A stretch of 64,000 bases of DNA from DTKD01 sp050948905 (GTDB lineage Bacteria > Armatimonadota > UBA5829), in contig JBMNES010000001.1 in NCBI GenBank assembly GCA_050948905.1, forward strand, positions 1,674,001 through 1,738,000, read 5' to 3'. The notes under the pieces were generated by a model. The model had not been told where the DNA came from and ran no database searches. It saw only the letters and a program-made list of their open reading frames with translations. Positions 35,384 through 44,815 of this stretch are shown here, piece after piece. Made by a program: the position numbers and the translations under genes. Every line of letters begins with the position of its first letter. Position 1 is the first letter of the stretch.

Positions 35384-35839
35384 TTATAATTCCAGTTGAA
35401 CTGCCTCTTCCCCACAGTCCGGGAACTTGGGGCAATTTATGCACTCCGACCAGATCTTATGGGGCAGTTCCGATTTACTGATACGCGAAAACCCCAGCTT
35501 CTCGAAGAAATCCGGGACATAGGTCAACGCGAACACCTTCGGCAGACCCAGTTCTCTCGCATCATCAAGACATCTTTCGACAAGTAGCCTGCCATAACCT
35601 CTACCCTGAGTAGTTTCATCCACCGCAAGTGAGCGTATTTCTGCAAGATCGCCCCATGTTACGTGCAAAGCACAGCAGCCTACCACACCAGAGTTCTCTT
35701 CGATCACTAGAAAATCGCGGATATTCTCGTAAATCGAGTTCAAAGACCTCGGCAGCATCTCGTCTTTGGCAGCGAATGTATTAATCAGCTTTTGGATATT
35801 CTTCGCATCCGTGGCCTTCGCTCTACGTATCTGATTCAA
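35384..35839 (-). CDS. GNAT N-acetyltransferase (ArgA-like, short)
   Basis: 151 residues, a single GNAT domain. Acetyl-CoA loop VDETTQGRGYGRLL near 75; the C-terminus LPHKIWSECINCPKFPDC is characteristic of short N-acetylglutamate synthases of the ArgA/ArgH-associated type. It may therefore make N-acetylglutamate for arginine synthesis, but no arg gene is nearby, so specificity is unproven. TTG start with AAGGAA close upstream, overlapping the ispG end by 17 bases. Confidence 0.8.
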   Translation of the reverse strand: MNQIRRAKATDAKNIQKLINTFAAKDEMLPRSLNSIYENIRDFLVIEENSGVVGCCALHVTWGDLAEIRSLAVDETTQGRGYGRLLVERCLDDARELGLPKVFALTYVPDFFEKLGFSRISKSELPHKIWSECINCPKFPDCGEEAVQLEL

Positions 35840-36881
35840 ATTTCCTTACCTCTATCATCAATTCGTCCACCAGCGCATCCTCGTGGACGCTTCTCAGCAT
35901 CTCACCCCTTGCAAACACCGCTCCCGCTCCTTTGCCGCCCGCTATCCCAACGTCGGCAATCGAAGCCTCTCCAGGGCCGTTTACCACACACCCCATCACC
36001 GCGACCGTAATCGGTTTCACAGGCGGATTCGCCTCCAGCCGCAGGCGCACCTCGTTTGCAATCGAGGTGATATCTATGGCACATCTGCCGCAAGTAGGGC
36101 ACGATACCAGCGTGAACGGTTTACGATACAGTCCAAGGCTGTTTAAGATTTCCTTGCCAACTTTGACTTCTTCTACGGGGTCAGCAGTCAGCGACACCCG
36201 AATAGTGTCCCCAATCCCTTCCGCCAGCAGGGCCCCGATTCCTACCGCACTTCGTATTGTCCCCTCCCAGGCAAGCCCGGCTTCCGTCACGCCCAAATGC
36301 AGCGGATAATCACACCTCTCACTAGCCAGTTGATAGGCCTGGACCATCATCGGCACATCGAACGCCTTCAGAGACAGCACTATATCTTCAAAACCGTGTT
36401 TCTCCAGCACCCTGACCTCGTCGAGGCCACTCTCTACCAGTGCCTCGGCGGTCGGTCTGCCATATTTCGCTCTGTCTATAGATCCGGAATTGACCCCGAT
36501 TCTAATGGGCACCCCGCGTTCTTTGGCCGCCTTCGCGACGATTTCCACCTTATCCTCAGAACCGATATTTCCGGGGTTAATGCGCAGTTTATCCACCCCA
36601 GAGTCCAAGCTCGCCAGGGCTAACTTATACTGAAAGTGAATATCCGCCACCAGTGGAATCGATATTGCGGATTTAATTGCCCTTATCGCACGCGCCGCTT
36701 CCTCGTCCGGCACCGCCACCCGCACGATATCGCAACCTGCCATCTCCAGCTTGTGAATTTGATCCACAGTCGCGTCAATATCGGCAGTAGCGGTGTTGGT
36801 CATAGACTGCACCGTAACCGGCGCTTGCCCGCCGATTCCGAGCCTGCCCACCTTAACTTCTCTCGTCTTTTTGCGCTGCAT
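35823..36881 (-). CDS. ispG: 4-hydroxy-3-methylbut-2-enyl-diphosphate synthase
   Basis: 352 residues from the ATG giving MQRKKTREVKVG; an upstream extension overlaps rseP and is discarded. TIM-barrel signatures: PVTVQSMTNT, VADIHF, RINPGNIG and HLGVTEAG. The Fe-S cysteines are in CPTCGRC and MGCVVNGPGE. It makes HMBDP from MEcPP in the non-mevalonate isoprenoid pathway. It lies just after rseP, with dxr and uppS upstream, a conserved isoprenoid/envelope cluster. Confidence 0.95.
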   Translation of the reverse strand: MQRKKTREVKVGRLGIGGQAPVTVQSMTNTATADIDATVDQIHKLEMAGCDIVRVAVPDEEAARAIRAIKSAISIPLVADIHFQYKLALASLDSGVDKLRINPGNIGSEDKVEIVAKAAKERGVPIRIGVNSGSIDRAKYGRPTAEALVESGLDEVRVLEKHGFEDIVLSLKAFDVPMMVQAYQLASERCDYPLHLGVTEAGLAWEGTIRSAVGIGALLAEGIGDTIRVSLTADPVEEVKVGKEILNSLGLYRKPFTLVSCPTCGRCAIDITSIANEVRLRLEANPPVKPITVAVMGCVVNGPGEASIADVGIAGGKGAGAVFARGEMLRSVHEDALVDELMIEVRKFESDT

Positions 36882-36886
36882 ATTTT

Positions 36887-38419
36887 CTATTGAGGTATCT
36901 GACCAGTCATTATCTTTGTGATGTCGGAGACAAAGATAAGGATTATCAGAGCCGCCACCAACGACAACCCGATCATCTGCATCGTGGCCATCTGATTCCT
37001 CGACCACCTCTTTCTTCGCACCGCCTCCACACCCAGCAAAATTAAATGCCCGCCGTCCAAAACCGCTGGAATCGGAACGAGGTTAATCACCGCCAACCCC
37101 AGGCTCAAACTGCCCAGTTCAAGCAGCACCCAATACGGCCCCAGCGCCACCGACGACTGGGTAACCTTGGCGATCAAGACCGGCCCGCCGACATCTTCCT
37201 TTATCCGCTTACTGGTCAGTGTCTTCATCAGCATCTGCATCATTCGCCCAACAATGCTGAAACCCTGTTTAATCGACTCCCCAAATCCGACCTTGACCAG
37301 GGTAGGGGCCGGCAAAAATCCGAGCAACCCGGTAGTCGAATACAGCCCGGATTCCACGCCGGTCTGCGTGGCCACCAGCTTCTTTTTCTGGCCTTCCCGC
37401 ATCACCACCAGGCTCACTGAGCTTTGGTCCTGCCTTTTTAGAGCAGCCAGCATCTGCTCGCTTGATTTTATGGGTTTGCCGTTAATGCTGACTAACACAT
37501 CGTCTCTTTGCACAGGCGACTTGGCTGAGGAGTTGTTTTCAGGTGTTGCGAGCCCTCCCGGAAACAACCACTTCGCGCCAAGCCCTTGCACCCACTGAGC
37601 CTCAGGTTTTAGCTTTATCAGCACTGTCTCCGCGCCCCGTTTTAGAACCAGATTAGCAGGTCGATCGCCATTAGCCTCAATCGCCTTCACCATCTCCTCC
37701 CCGTTCGAGACACTCTTGCCGTTAAAAGAAACGAGCTTATCATCAAGCTTGATCTTCGAGCCAGGCATCTCAGAGTCGACAATGGCGCCGTCGCCCTTCA
37801 TAAACGACCAGTTAGCGTCGAGATACTGCACAACCCATCTCGGCCGCGCCGTTTTAAGCATTCGCTTGCCGTCCCGGTCGACTAGGATCGTAATTTTCTG
37901 CCCCGGCCTGTCGTGGATTATATCGGTCATCTGCGTGCCCTGGGTGATCTTGACTCCATCGATCTCAAGCACCCTGTCCCCGGCCATCAGACCAATACTC
38001 GCAGCTTCGGTAGCGGGCTGCACGCTGCCAACGCGAGGTTGAGGCTGTTGGAAATTCTGAAATCCCCAAAACACTCCAACTCCAACAAGCACAGCCACTC
38101 CAAGTATGAAACTGAATAGCGGGCCGGCAAAGATGACTATTGCCCGTTTCCATATCGCCTGCGCCTGGAACCCGTCGGCTATATTCTCATCCCCCGGCTC
38201 CATACCTGCGATCTTCACGAACCCGCCCAAAGGAACCCAGTGGATGGTATATTCGGTGTCGTTGCGCTTGAATAACTGCACCATCCTCGGGCCGAAGCCA
38301 AAGGCGAACTCCTCTACCCGCATCCCGCTGGACTTAGCCGCGATGAAGTGCCCAAGCTCATGGAAGAACACCAGCACCCCAAGAATAACTATAAAAACAA
38401 TCAGGCTTAAGATCGTCAA
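36887..38419 (-). CDS. rseP: Site-2 membrane metalloprotease RseP
   Basis: 510 residues, longer than E. coli RseP (450). Zinc site FHELGHFIAAK in the first helix and LDGGHL near 460, with the metal-proximal helices after AGPLFSF. Three PDZ-like modules are visible in the periplasmic part: IGLMAGDRVLEIDG (~145), IKLDDKLVSFNGK (~225) and VQRDDVLVSINGK (~315); two is usual. The family cuts anti-sigma factors and signal-peptide remnants inside the membrane. Conserved neighbours dxr and ispG. Confidence 0.95.
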   Translation of the reverse strand: MTILSLIVFIVILGVLVFFHELGHFIAAKSSGMRVEEFAFGFGPRMVQLFKRNDTEYTIHWVPLGGFVKIAGMEPGDENIADGFQAQAIWKRAIVIFAGPLFSFILGVAVLVGVGVFWGFQNFQQPQPRVGSVQPATEAASIGLMAGDRVLEIDGVKITQGTQMTDIIHDRPGQKITILVDRDGKRMLKTARPRWVVQYLDANWSFMKGDGAIVDSEMPGSKIKLDDKLVSFNGKSVSNGEEMVKAIEANGDRPANLVLKRGAETVLIKLKPEAQWVQGLGAKWLFPGGLATPENNSSAKSPVQRDDVLVSINGKPIKSSEQMLAALKRQDQSSVSLVVMREGQKKKLVATQTGVESGLYSTTGLLGFLPAPTLVKVGFGESIKQGFSIVGRMMQMLMKTLTSKRIKEDVGGPVLIAKVTQSSVALGPYWVLLELGSLSLGLAVINLVPIPAVLDGGHLILLGVEAVRRKRWSRNQMATMQMIGLSLVAALIILIFVSDITKIMTGQIPQ

Positions 38420-38462
38420 ATCAAGCTCCTCAGTTCAATTCCATCGGTATCGTTTAATTATC

Positions 38463-39629
38463 TCACACACCAGCCAGCGACCGCGCAGCAGTTCTCGCCT
38501 CCGCATCAACTTCTCGAATTTCATCCAGGCTGGGGTTATCCACTGACGAGTGTGCCTCCATCGTCTTACCGACCACCCGACCGATATCCAAAAACCCGAT
38601 CCGTCCGGACAGGAACAACTCCACCGCCACCTCATCAGCCGCGTTCATAACCACCGCCAGCGTCCCGCCTGCGCGAGCCGCCTCCATCGCCAGCTTCAAA
38701 CACTCGAACCTCGCCAGATCCACCGGCCGGAACTCCAGCGCCCCCGCCTGCAGCAGATCCAGCTTCGGCAGCCCCGAATCGATTCTCTCCGGATACAATA
38801 GCGCATACTGAATCGGCAGCCTCATATCCGGCAGGCCAAGCTGCGCTATTATCGACCCATCATCGAATCGAACCATCGAGTGTACGATGCTGGTCGGGTG
38901 GATCACCACCTCAATCTGATCAGCGTCGACCCCAAACAGCCACTTCGCCTCGATGATCTCCAACCCCTTGTTCATAAGAGTCGCAGAATCGACGGTGACC
39001 TTTTTGCCCATCTTCCAGGTCGGATGATCCAGCGCCTGCTCAGGGGTAACTGAGCCAAGCGCCTCCAATGGCAAATCCCTGAACGCGCCCCCCGATGCGG
39101 TTAAATAAATCTTATCAATGCGGTCGTTTCGCTCTCCATTAAGGCACTGAAAAATCGCCGAATGCTCGCTGTCAATGGGAAGAATGGAGACTCCCTTTGC
39201 CCTTGCCGCCTCCATAACCAGATGCCCAGCCGCCACCAGCACCTCTTTGCTTGCCAGTGCGACATCTTTTCCTGCCTCGATCCCACGCAGGGTAGGGGAA
39301 AGTCCCGGAGTACCAGCAACCGACACAACAATTCTACCAGCTTCAGGCATAGTGGCAAGCTCATCAAAACCCCAGGCTCCCGCGCAGACGTCGATATCCC
39401 CCCCGCCCAGCGCATCCCTGACATACTCCAGGGCCTGCTCATTGCCAATACATACCAGCTTCGGCCTGAACTCCAACGCCTGTTCAATCAACAAGTCAGC
39501 GTTATTCTGCGCGCCAAGACCGACCACACGCACCAATTCCGGCCCCAGTCTTCGCGCCACATCCAGCACCTGCGTGCCGATCGAACCCGTCGAACCCAAT
39601 ATGGAAATCGAAACAGTGTTATTTCTCAT
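38463..39629 (-). CDS. dxr: 1-deoxy-D-xylulose-5-phosphate reductoisomerase
   Basis: 388 residues from ATG 39629. NADPH site ILGSTGSIGTQ; catalytic-metal region PIDSEHSAIFQCL; LTASGGAF; HPTWKMGKKVTVDSATLMNKGLE region; LPDMRLPIQYALLYP. It converts DXP to MEP, the committed isoprenoid step. Its start overlaps the uppS end by 11 bases. In many bacteria cdsA lies between uppS and dxr; it is missing here. Confidence 0.96.
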   Translation of the reverse strand: MRNNTVSISILGSTGSIGTQVLDVARRLGPELVRVVGLGAQNNADLLIEQALEFRPKLVCIGNEQALEYVRDALGGGDIDVCAGAWGFDELATMPEAGRIVVSVAGTPGLSPTLRGIEAGKDVALASKEVLVAAGHLVMEAARAKGVSILPIDSEHSAIFQCLNGERNDRIDKIYLTASGGAFRDLPLEALGSVTPEQALDHPTWKMGKKVTVDSATLMNKGLEIIEAKWLFGVDADQIEVVIHPTSIVHSMVRFDDGSIIAQLGLPDMRLPIQYALLYPERIDSGLPKLDLLQAGALEFRPVDLARFECLKLAMEAARAGGTLAVVMNAADEVAVELFLSGRIGFLDIGRVVGKTMEAHSSVDNPSLDEIREVDAEARTAARSLAGV

Positions 39630-40356
39630 CGACCACCGCCCCAAACTTGCGCGTCCTGGATTGATACTCCGCTATAGCCCGAACCAGCTCATCTTTAGAA
39701 AAATCCGGCCACAGGCTTTGCGTAACATAAATCTCTGAATAAGCGATCTCCCACAACAAAAAATTGCTTACCCGCATCTCACCCGCCGTCCGAATCAGCA
39801 AATCCGGGTCCGATAACTCCGGCCTGTACATCAAGTTCGATAACAGCTTTTCATCAATTTCTTCAGGGCTGATTTTGCCATCCGCCACCATCTTTGCCGC
39901 AGCCTTCGCAGCATCCACGATCTCGTTGCGCCCGCCATAGTTCAAGCAGATGTTGAGGGCGATTTTCGAGTTGTTCTTAGTTTGCTCTTCGGCCAAATCG
40001 AACTCCTCAATAACCTCCGCCGGTAGATCAGCGCCCCTGCCGCTGCGCACGATTCGGACGCCTTCCTCCATCATCATCTCCAATTCCGCCTGCAGCGCCA
40101 TAGTCACCAGCTCCATCAGCCCCTCAACTTCAGTCTCCGGCCTCGTCCAGTTCTCAGAAGAAAAGGCATACGCAGTTAGCGCCCTGACCCCCAGATCAGC
40201 AGCCCATATCACCACATTGTGCAGAGTCTTGTAGCCCTGAAAATGGCCCTGCAGCCTTTTCATTCCCTGCCGCGTAGCCCATCGCCCGTTACCGTCCATT
40301 ATCACGGCGATATGCTCCGGTATTCGAGCCATATCCAGTTCGGGGTATGATCGCAA
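39619..40356 (-). CDS. uppS: Isoprenyl (undecaprenyl) diphosphate synthase
   Basis: About 245 residues. Cis-prenyltransferase signatures: IAVIMDGNGRWATRQG with catalytic Asp, GHFQGYKTLHN, FSSENWTRP, LNICLNYGGR and DPDLLIRTAGEMR near the C-terminus. It makes the C55 carrier lipid for peptidoglycan and polysaccharides. Start: TTG 40356 has GAGGAG eight bases upstream; TTG 40362 lies too close to that site and ATG 40332 has none. A hairpin separates it from frr. Confidence 0.94.
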   Translation of the reverse strand: MRSYPELDMARIPEHIAVIMDGNGRWATRQGMKRLQGHFQGYKTLHNVVIWAADLGVRALTAYAFSSENWTRPETEVEGLMELVTMALQAELEMMMEEGVRIVRSGRGADLPAEVIEEFDLAEEQTKNNSKIALNICLNYGGRNEIVDAAKAAAKMVADGKISPEEIDEKLLSNLMYRPELSDPDLLIRTAGEMRVSNFLLWEIAYSEIYVTQSLWPDFSKDELVRAIAEYQSRTRKFGAVVDEK

Positions 40357-40386
40357 ATTCAACTCTCCTCAATAGCTAAAGCACAA

Positions 40387-40411
40387 AGACCCCCGCATAC
40401 GACGGGGGTCT
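40387..40411 (-). terminator. Terminator-like hairpin between frr and uppS
   Basis: AGACCCCCG and CGGGGGTCT form a 9-bp perfect stem with a 7-nt loop. On the minus strand it is followed by TTGTGCTTT, a broken U-tract, so partial termination between frr and uppS is likely. Confidence 0.7.
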
Positions 40412-40437
40412 GAAGATGTGATCTCACTTGATAGTCA

Positions 40438-40995
40438 TTAGACTTCCTTAAGCTCGGCCTCTTTCGCGTTCGCCAGCTTATCGATCTCGACGATATACTT
40501 GTCCGTCAGCTTCTGAGTCTCTTCCTGTTCTCGCTTAGCGTCGTCCTCCGAAATCTCGCTGCTCTTCTGTTGAGCCTTTATGCGCTCATTAGCATCCCTG
40601 CGGATGTTTCGAATAGACACCCTGTGCTCCTCAGCTTTCTTATGAAGCTGCTTGATAAGGTCCCTGCGTCGCTCTTCAGTTAAAGCCGGCACATTGAGCC
40701 TGATCACATTGCCATCGCTCATCGGAGTCATACCGATATCCGAGCTCTGTATAGCTTTGAGAACCGTATTAATCGTCCCCTTGTCCCACGGAGTCACCAG
40801 CAGCATCCGAGGCTCCGGCACGGAAATCCCCGCCAACTGATTCAGCGGAGTTGGCGTGCCATAATAGTCAACCTTGATATTTTCCAAGATCACCGGGTTT
40901 GCCCGGCCTGTTCGTATAGTAGAGAAATCGTGACCCGAGACCTCCACGGCCTTCTGCATCCGTCTTTCGGCATCCTGAATAATTTCTTGACTCAA
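40438..40995 (-). CDS. frr: Ribosome recycling factor
   Basis: 185 residues, the standard length. Signatures: FSTIRTGRANP, VDYYGTPTPLNQLA, EPRMLLVTPWDK, IRLNVPALTEERR and the long C-terminal helix pair. With EF-G it splits post-termination ribosomes. TTG start with AGGGGGA upstream; TTG overlaps the pyrH TGA (TTGA), implying coupled translation. Confidence 0.97.
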   Translation of the reverse strand: MSQEIIQDAERRMQKAVEVSGHDFSTIRTGRANPVILENIKVDYYGTPTPLNQLAGISVPEPRMLLVTPWDKGTINTVLKAIQSSDIGMTPMSDGNVIRLNVPALTEERRRDLIKQLHKKAEEHRVSIRNIRRDANERIKAQQKSSEISEDDAKREQEETQKLTDKYIVEIDKLANAKEAELKEV

Positions 40996-41735
40996 GAGTT
41001 TTTCCCCCTGACCAGTGTTCCTATCGTCTCACCACGCGCGGCTCTAGCAATATTGCCGTGCGCAGTAATATCGAATACTACAATGGGCAGATCGTTTTCC
41101 ATACAAAGCGTGAAAGCGGTAAGATCCATTATGCCCAGGTTTCGATTGATCGCCTCCATAAAGCTGATCTCATCGAACTTAACCGCCTCCGGATCCTTCT
41201 TCGGATCGCTGGTATACACGCCGTCGACATTGGTCGCCTTCAACACGACCTCCGCCCGAATTTCCAACGCTCGCAACGCAGCCGCGGTGTCGGTGGTGAA
41301 ATACGGGTTGCCTGTCCCCGCAGCCAGGATCACCACACGGCCCTTCTCAAGGTGCCGCATAGCACGCCTGCGGATAAACGGCTCAGCCACCTGCGACATA
41401 TTAATCGCGCTCTGAACCCGCGTCTGGACCCCGATCTTCTCAAGCGCATCCTGCAGAGCCAGCGAATTTATCACCGTACCAAGCATACCCATATGATCAG
41501 CGGTCGTCCTGTCCATCCCCCCGCTTGAGGCGGATTCACCACGGATAATATTTCCGCCGCCGATCACCACCGCAACATCGACCCCAGACTCTCTCGCCGA
41601 CTTTATATCCTCGGCAATCGCATTCACAGTATCAGTATCAATTCCCCGTGATTGCGCTCCAGAAAAAGCCTGGCCCGATAGCTTCAGCAATACCCTTGTC
41701 CATCGTCGGGTTGAATTGTCGCTATTCTGCGTCAA
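40992..41735 (-). CDS. pyrH: UMP kinase
   Basis: 247 residues. Signatures of the hexameric bacterial UMP kinase: VLLKLSGQAF, VVIGGGNIIRG, MDRTTADHMGMLGTVIN, AAGTGNPYFTTDTAAALRA, KATNVDGVY and LPIVVFDI. It makes UDP from UMP. TTG start overlapping the tsf end by 14 bases. GGGAG lies 11 bases upstream. Confidence 0.97.
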   Translation of the reverse strand: MTQNSDNSTRRWTRVLLKLSGQAFSGAQSRGIDTDTVNAIAEDIKSARESGVDVAVVIGGGNIIRGESASSGGMDRTTADHMGMLGTVINSLALQDALEKIGVQTRVQSAINMSQVAEPFIRRRAMRHLEKGRVVILAAGTGNPYFTTDTAAALRALEIRAEVVLKATNVDGVYTSDPKKDPEAVKFDEISFMEAINRNLGIMDLTAFTLCMENDLPIVVFDITAHGNIARAARGETIGTLVRGKNS

Positions 41736-42621
41736 CCGATACTTCTCCCACGCGATATCTCACGAACTTGGCAATGCTGATCGTCTCACCAGTCGCCTTG
41801 GACGCGTTAGTCACCAGATCCTGTATCTTAAGCTCTTCGTCCTTAATAAACGCCTGCTCCAGCAGACATACCTTAGAGAAGAAGTCGTTCATTCGACCTT
41901 CCACAATTCGATCGATGACCTTCTCCGGCTTACCTTCTTTGATGGCCCACTGGCGATGAATCTCGCGCTCCTTGGCCAGATCCTCCTCGGAGATATCCTC
42001 TCGGCGCATATAATCAGGGTTCGTCCAGGCTATATGCATCGCGATATCCTTAGCCAGGTTTTTCACCTCATCGTTATTAGCCGCCGCTTCCGTCTGGGTG
42101 TGCAGCTCGACCAATACACCGATCTGATCCCCCATATGGACATAGCTGCCAATAATCCCCGGAGTGTCGTCCAGCGCCAGGTAGACGAATCTGGCAACGG
42201 CCATCTTCTCGCCGATCTTGCCCATAATCTCGGCTATGGTATCTCTGACCGTGTTGTTAGCGTCCTCGATATACGGCGCTTCCAGCAGGCAGTTAATGCA
42301 CGCACATCGATCCTTTGCCACCTGCGCAGCCAGCATCTTTGCCATATTGGCGAACTCGTCTGTCTTCGCCACAAAGGTTGTCTCACAGTTGAACTCCAGA
42401 AGTGCGCCAACCTTCATATCGTCGCTGATATAAGACCCGATCAACCCTTCGCTGGCTGATCTCGACTCTCGCTTAGCCGCTACGGCAATCCCCTTCTCAC
42501 GCAATAAGGTGACTGCTTTCTCGAAATCTCCATTTGTTTCGGTGAGGGCCTTTTTGCAGTCCATCATACCGGCCCCGGTCTGCTCACGCAGTTTCTTGAC
42601 CATATCGGCAGTGATCGCCAT
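41722..42621 (-). CDS. tsf: Translation elongation factor Ts
   Basis: 299 residues, full two-domain core as in E. coli. N-terminus MVKKLREQTGAGMMDCKKAL, TDEFANMAKMLAAQ core and a C-terminal EGRMNDFFSKVCLLEQ region. It exchanges GDP on EF-Tu. CGGAG precedes the ATG by about ten bases. It lies 48 bases after rpsB, the universal order. Confidence 0.96.
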   Translation of the reverse strand: MAITADMVKKLREQTGAGMMDCKKALTETNGDFEKAVTLLREKGIAVAAKRESRSASEGLIGSYISDDMKVGALLEFNCETTFVAKTDEFANMAKMLAAQVAKDRCACINCLLEAPYIEDANNTVRDTIAEIMGKIGEKMAVARFVYLALDDTPGIIGSYVHMGDQIGVLVELHTQTEAAANNDEVKNLAKDIAMHIAWTNPDYMRREDISEEDLAKEREIHRQWAIKEGKPEKVIDRIVEGRMNDFFSKVCLLEQAFIKDEELKIQDLVTNASKATGETISIAKFVRYRVGEVSVDAE

Positions 42622-42669
42622 TGATTTTTTCTCCGTATGTATAAGGGCACAGCCCCAGTATTGTTTTAC

Positions 42670-43515
42670 TTACTCTTCCTCATCTACCAGCAGATCGGAA
42701 TCCGAGTCCAAATCTGCTTCAGCGTCTATGAAGATTTCCTCGTCGTCTTCGGTGCCCTCGGCTTCAGCATCGACTTCTTCGGCCTCAACCTCTTCAGTCT
42801 CAGCTGCTTCCTCGGCAGCCTCTTCGACTTCCGGCATAGGTCGAACTTCGTTGATCGCCTCAGCCATCTTGCTCGACATCAATTTTATGGCACGAATGGC
42901 GTCGTCGTTGCCGGGAATCACGTAGTCCACTTCATCAGGGTCGCAGTTGGTATCGACTATAGCGACCACGGGGATTCCAAGCTTGCGCGCTTCCAGCAGT
43001 GCAATGCGTTCTTTCTTCAGGTCGACGATAAAAATCGCCCCCGGCATCCCAGGCATATCCTTGATTCCGCCGAGATACCTCTCCAGCTTGTCGCGCTCCT
43101 CACGCAGTTTGGCGGCTTCCTTTTTGGTGAGTTGCTCAAAGACGCCCTCAGCTTCCATCTTCTCCAGCTCGCGCAGACGGCCTATACGACCCTGGATGGT
43201 TCCGAAGTTGGTGAGCATACCGCCCAGCCATCGCTGGTTCACATAATACATCCCGCACTCTTTGGCAGCGCTCTCGACCGCTTCCTGTGCCTGCTTCTTT
43301 GTACCAACAAAGAGCACGTTTGCGCCGGTCGAAGCGACTTCCTGGATATACTCACGAGCCTCTTCAAAAAGCTTGAGGGTCTGATGCAGGTCGATAATGT
43401 AGATACCGTTGCGGCTCCCGTAGATATATCTCTTCATCTTTGGGTTCCAACGGTGGGTGCGGTGTCCGAAGTGAACTCCAGCTTCAAGGAGTTCTTTCAT
43501 TGTGATTGCCGGCAA
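42670..43515 (-). CDS. rpsB: 30S ribosomal protein S2 with acidic tail
   Basis: 281 residues. S2 core: MKELLEAGVHFGHRTHRWNPK, IYIIDLHQT, VLFVGTKKQA, RWLGGMLTNF and VDTNCDPDEVDYVIPGNDDA. The last ~55 residues are an unusual Glu/Asp-rich tail ending DEEE. The TTG at 43515 has AGGAGG eight bases upstream and gives a start (PAITMKELL) matching the canonical S2 N-terminus. An in-frame ATG 54 bases earlier has no site and would add an 18-residue extension, so it is rejected. Confidence 0.95.
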   Translation of the reverse strand: MPAITMKELLEAGVHFGHRTHRWNPKMKRYIYGSRNGIYIIDLHQTLKLFEEAREYIQEVASTGANVLFVGTKKQAQEAVESAAKECGMYYVNQRWLGGMLTNFGTIQGRIGRLRELEKMEAEGVFEQLTKKEAAKLREERDKLERYLGGIKDMPGMPGAIFIVDLKKERIALLEARKLGIPVVAIVDTNCDPDEVDYVIPGNDDAIRAIKLMSSKMAEAINEVRPMPEVEEAAEEAAETEEVEAEEVDAEAEGTEDDEEIFIDAEADLDSDSDLLVDEEE

Positions 43516-43683
43516 ATTCGTATCCTCCTCAGGTTGTTGTCTTCCCGTCTCTTCATCCCGGGACGCCATCCAGAGTATTCAGGACACCCACGCCCGGTCA
43601 GAGAGCAGTGTGTTTTGCCAAACTTTTGTATCTTACCATAGCACAAAGCCAATCGTCAAGCAAAATCGCCCTCCTGCCGATTC

Positions 43684-44766
43684 CTACTCAACGTAGTCGA
43701 CCTCAATTCCGTGGTTTTCATACATTCTTTTAAGCCGATTCGCCAGAGCCACCATACCCGGCTTTTCGGTATGAAAATGCCCCGCATCGATTATGCTCAG
43801 ACCAAGATCGTTTGCATCCAGTATATCGTGATGCTTCGTATCCCCTGTCACATACACATCAGCCCCTGCCGCTGCAGCTTCCTTATACTGCCCCGAGCCA
43901 CTGCCTCCACACACCGCCACTCGGCGGATTTTCTGGTCGACATTTCCAGCCACCTTTATATATTCCAATCCTAGAGCGGCCTTCACCCTGTCTGCGAACG
44001 CGCTGAGTGTCATCTCCTCATCCAGCGACCCGATCCGTCCATACCCATAACTTACAGGCTCATTTGCCAATTCATATATGTCATAAGCCACCTCATCGTA
44101 GGGGTGCGCCTCGACCGCCGCATCGACCACGTCGTTCGTCTCCGAGGCCGTGCAGATCATCTCCAACCTGTATTCATCGACTTCTTCGAGCTTGCCGGCG
44201 CTTCCTATATACGGATGAGCCGCCGACATGGGTACAAACGAACCTGTCCCGGCGCTGCGGAAGCTGCAATGCGTATATTGCCCTATAACCCCCGCACCCG
44301 CATCGGACATAGCGTTTCTCACCTCTTCAACCGCCTCCGCCGGCACGAAAACCACTACTTTAACGAAAGGATCCGTCGCCTGTGTAGTAAGAATCTCGCT
44401 GCCGACCACCCCAAGCGCCTCCGCCAACACATCGTTGATACCGCCACGAGCCGCATCATAATTCGTATGCATCACAAACAGAGCTATATTAGCCTTAATT
44501 AGAGCTATCAACCTCCTCTGCACCGGATTAGTCTGCGCAACCGAGGTGAGGGGTTTGAATATCAGCGGGTGGTGCGCAACTATCATATCCGAACGCCGCT
44601 CGATAGCAGTCTCGATAACCCTGTCAGTAACATCCACCACCACGCATACATGTTTAACCTGCGTCGCCATATCCCCCGCCTGCAACCCGATCTTATCCTC
44701 CGGGTCGGCGAGTTGCGGCGGGGCAATATTCTCCAGGTCATTTACAATGTCAAAGACACTAGCCAT
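43684..44766 (-). CDS. NIF3-like dinuclear metal-centre protein
   Basis: 360 residues from ATG 44766 (AGGAGG five bases before). Two NIF3 halves, with metal ligands in IVAHHPLIF, FVMHTNYDA and the C-terminal DAGHFHTEKP. A ~100-residue PII-like insertion (KVVVFVPAEAVEEVRNAM) makes it the YqfO type. The fold is an inner toroid hexamer; GTP cyclohydrolase-like annotations are historic and activity is uncertain. It is read towards rpsB but is 170 bases away. Confidence 0.9.
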   Translation of the reverse strand: MASVFDIVNDLENIAPPQLADPEDKIGLQAGDMATQVKHVCVVVDVTDRVIETAIERRSDMIVAHHPLIFKPLTSVAQTNPVQRRLIALIKANIALFVMHTNYDAARGGINDVLAEALGVVGSEILTTQATDPFVKVVVFVPAEAVEEVRNAMSDAGAGVIGQYTHCSFRSAGTGSFVPMSAAHPYIGSAGKLEEVDEYRLEMICTASETNDVVDAAVEAHPYDEVAYDIYELANEPVSYGYGRIGSLDEEMTLSAFADRVKAALGLEYIKVAGNVDQKIRRVAVCGGSGSGQYKEAAAAGADVYVTGDTKHHDILDANDLGLSIIDAGHFHTEKPGMVALANRLKRMYENHGIEVDYVE

Positions 44767-44815
44767 ATCCACCTCCTGTGCAAGGTTCTATATACCCCAT
44801 ACGGCCTCCTGCCAC

